A DNA stretch of 64,000 nt from NCBI GenBank assembly GCA_001642945.1, contig LGRT01000018.1, positions 310,001 to 374,000 of the forward strand, given 5' to 3'. Below are positions 63,226 through 64,000 of the stretch, in pieces (position 1 is the stretch's first letter; the number at the start of each line of letters is the position of its first letter). A program made the translations under genes and the position numbers. This DNA is from Rhodobacteraceae bacterium SB2. GTDB lineage: Bacteria; Pseudomonadota; Alphaproteobacteria; Rhodobacterales; Rhodobacteraceae. The notes under the pieces were generated by a model. The model ran no database searches. It saw nothing but the letters and a program-made list of their open reading frames with translations, and had not been told where the DNA came from.

Positions 63226-63241
63226 TGCAAATGATATGCCA
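63226..63241 (-). promoter_or_regulatory. Sigma-54 promoter of the flgG operon
   Basis: The minus strand reads TGGCATATCATTTGCA, matching TGGCACGNNNNTTGCW at all but two positions, with GG and GC at the right spacing. The expected start lies about 18 bases before the flgG ATG. Confidence 0.78.
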
Positions 63242-63342
63242 AAGTTAAAAAGAGGCGGCGTTTATTGAAATTAACCAAAGCGCCTACTCTCAAAAAGCCA
63301 TAGGCAGCGCCCCACCATAAGCTCGCCAAGGAAAAGGGCTTT

Positions 63343-64000
63343 TTAGGTGCCCGGGAGGCGCATAATGCGCGTTGTGGCTTCGTCTAGGTTTTTAGCTTCT
63401 TTGATAAACTTTACGTTCAATTCAAAATATCGCTGGCCCTCAATATTCGCCAAAAGTGCATCCAAGGCTGTTGCGTTGCTGCCTTCCAAAAAGCCTTGAG
63501 CCACTTCGGCGCGCTGATCCGCAACCGGCATTTCATTTCGATTATATGGGCGTATGTATCCGTCTATCGATTTCACCAATTGCGCATCTTCGGCCAATGT
63601 TGTCCCTAAGATCGCAATTTGTTGCCGCGTTCCATCTGGAGCATCAACCGGTTCGATCAAAACAACGCCCGACTCGTCAATGATCAGATCGCGGCTTTGC
63701 GGCACATTGATCTTTTCCATATCATTATCAAGCATGTAATTGCCGGCGCCATCGGTCAAAAATCGATCCGCCGTTATGGCGAAATCACCGCGCCTTGATA
63801 AGGCAATATCGGCACCGTTTTTAGGCTCAATAAAAAAATATCCTTCATCGCGGATGGCAAAATCCATCCGTTCATCCGTGCGTTGGATAGCTCCGTTTTG
63901 TGACGAAAACAACGTTTCCTGGCTGGCCTGAGCGAAATATCGGCTTTGATATTGGTCCATATTGGCCAAAAAGGTGCTTGCGCGCACAGTCGACAGATCT
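63343..64000 (-). CDS. flgF: Flagellar proximal rod protein FlgF (partial)
   Basis: About 219 codons are in the window; the frame stays open to the right edge, so the N-terminus is outside. The segment DLSTVRASTFLANMDQ leads into NGAIQRTDERMDFAIRDEGYFFIE, which is the FlgF/FlgG core, and the C-terminus has EGSNATALDALLANIEGQRYFELN. It sits 146 bases upstream of flgG, whose own promoter lies in the gap. FlgF rather than FlgG is chosen from the shorter, diverged core and place before flgG. Confidence 0.87.
   Translation of the reverse strand, partial: DLSTVRASTFLANMDQYQSRYFAQASQETLFSSQNGAIQRTDERMDFAIRDEGYFFIEPKNGADIALSRRGDFAITADRFLTDGAGNYMLDNDMEKINVPQSRDLIIDESGVVLIEPVDAPDGTRQQIAILGTTLAEDAQLVKSIDGYIRPYNRNEMPVADQRAEVAQGFLEGSNATALDALLANIEGQRYFELNVKFIKEAKNLDEATTRIMRLPGT

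Overview
The window looks like a chromosomal piece of an alphaproteobacterium, most likely a marine Rhodobacteraceae (Roseobacter group) member of moderate GC. The basis is the gene families and their order: ftsE-ftsX-plsC, argH/lysA with a small lipoprotein, a TIGR02302/DUF4175 protein, an HvrA-type H-NS-like protein, a TRAP transporter with many sugar-acid enzymes, and RpoN-type promoters before flagellar genes. The genus is inferred only. I saw no rRNA or tRNA gene, CRISPR array, insertion sequence or phage module.

Layout. (1) 1-20 kb is mostly housekeeping: the topA end, a 3-oxoacid CoA-transferase pair, the ligase-associated helicase/phosphoesterase pair, one-carbon enzymes Fhs and FolD, an ftsE-ftsX-plsC-PPOX operon, a zinc-ribbon protein, a large DUF4175 protein, lysA, a LysE-type exporter, and an argH-lipoprotein-DUF2834-aminotransferase operon divergent from a TlpA-like thioredoxin. 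(2) 20.1-21.1 kb is a decayed LpxR-like lipid A deacylase gene, broken by an expanded 8-bp tandem repeat and by a second frameshift. (3) 21.1-28 kb has an AT-rich spacer, an H-NS-like gene, and a three-gene polysaccharide export operon (Wzz-like, a very large SLBB protein, an unknown secreted protein). (4) 28-50.4 kb is a large sugar/sugar-acid catabolic island. It has an idonate/gluconate dehydrogenase pair, an oxidative 2-keto-3-deoxy-acid route (IlvD/Edd dehydratase, SDR, FAH hydrolase, 2-hydroxyacid dehydrogenase), an LtnD/DenD-like pair and a GntR regulator. A long plus-strand run follows with a TRAP transporter, an enolase-superfamily dehydratase, two phytanoyl-CoA-dioxygenase-type enzymes, a UxaA/GarD-type hydro-lyase, a Gfo/Idh dehydrogenase, a beta-hydroxyacid dehydrogenase, an EamA transporter and a KDG kinase. 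(5) 50.4-64 kb is a flagellar cluster on the minus strand: flgF-G-H-I-J-K-L, a lytic transglycosylase, a short hook/rod-type protein, a MinD/FlhG-like protein with a degraded P-loop, and fliA.

How the parts work together. The island reads as uptake (TRAP, EamA), hydroxylation or oxidation, dehydration to 2-keto-3-deoxy acids, then phosphorylation by KdgK or oxidation and hydrolytic cleavage to small acids. In the flagellar cluster, flgG and the short hook/rod gene each have a good sigma-54 promoter match, and fliA would control later genes.

The most notable observations are the 1660-residue FlgK with an internal 199-bp duplication, the FlhG-like pseudo-ATPase next to fliA, the repeat-broken lpxR, and the uncharacterised catabolic run with two Fe(II)/2-oxoglutarate-type dioxygenases.
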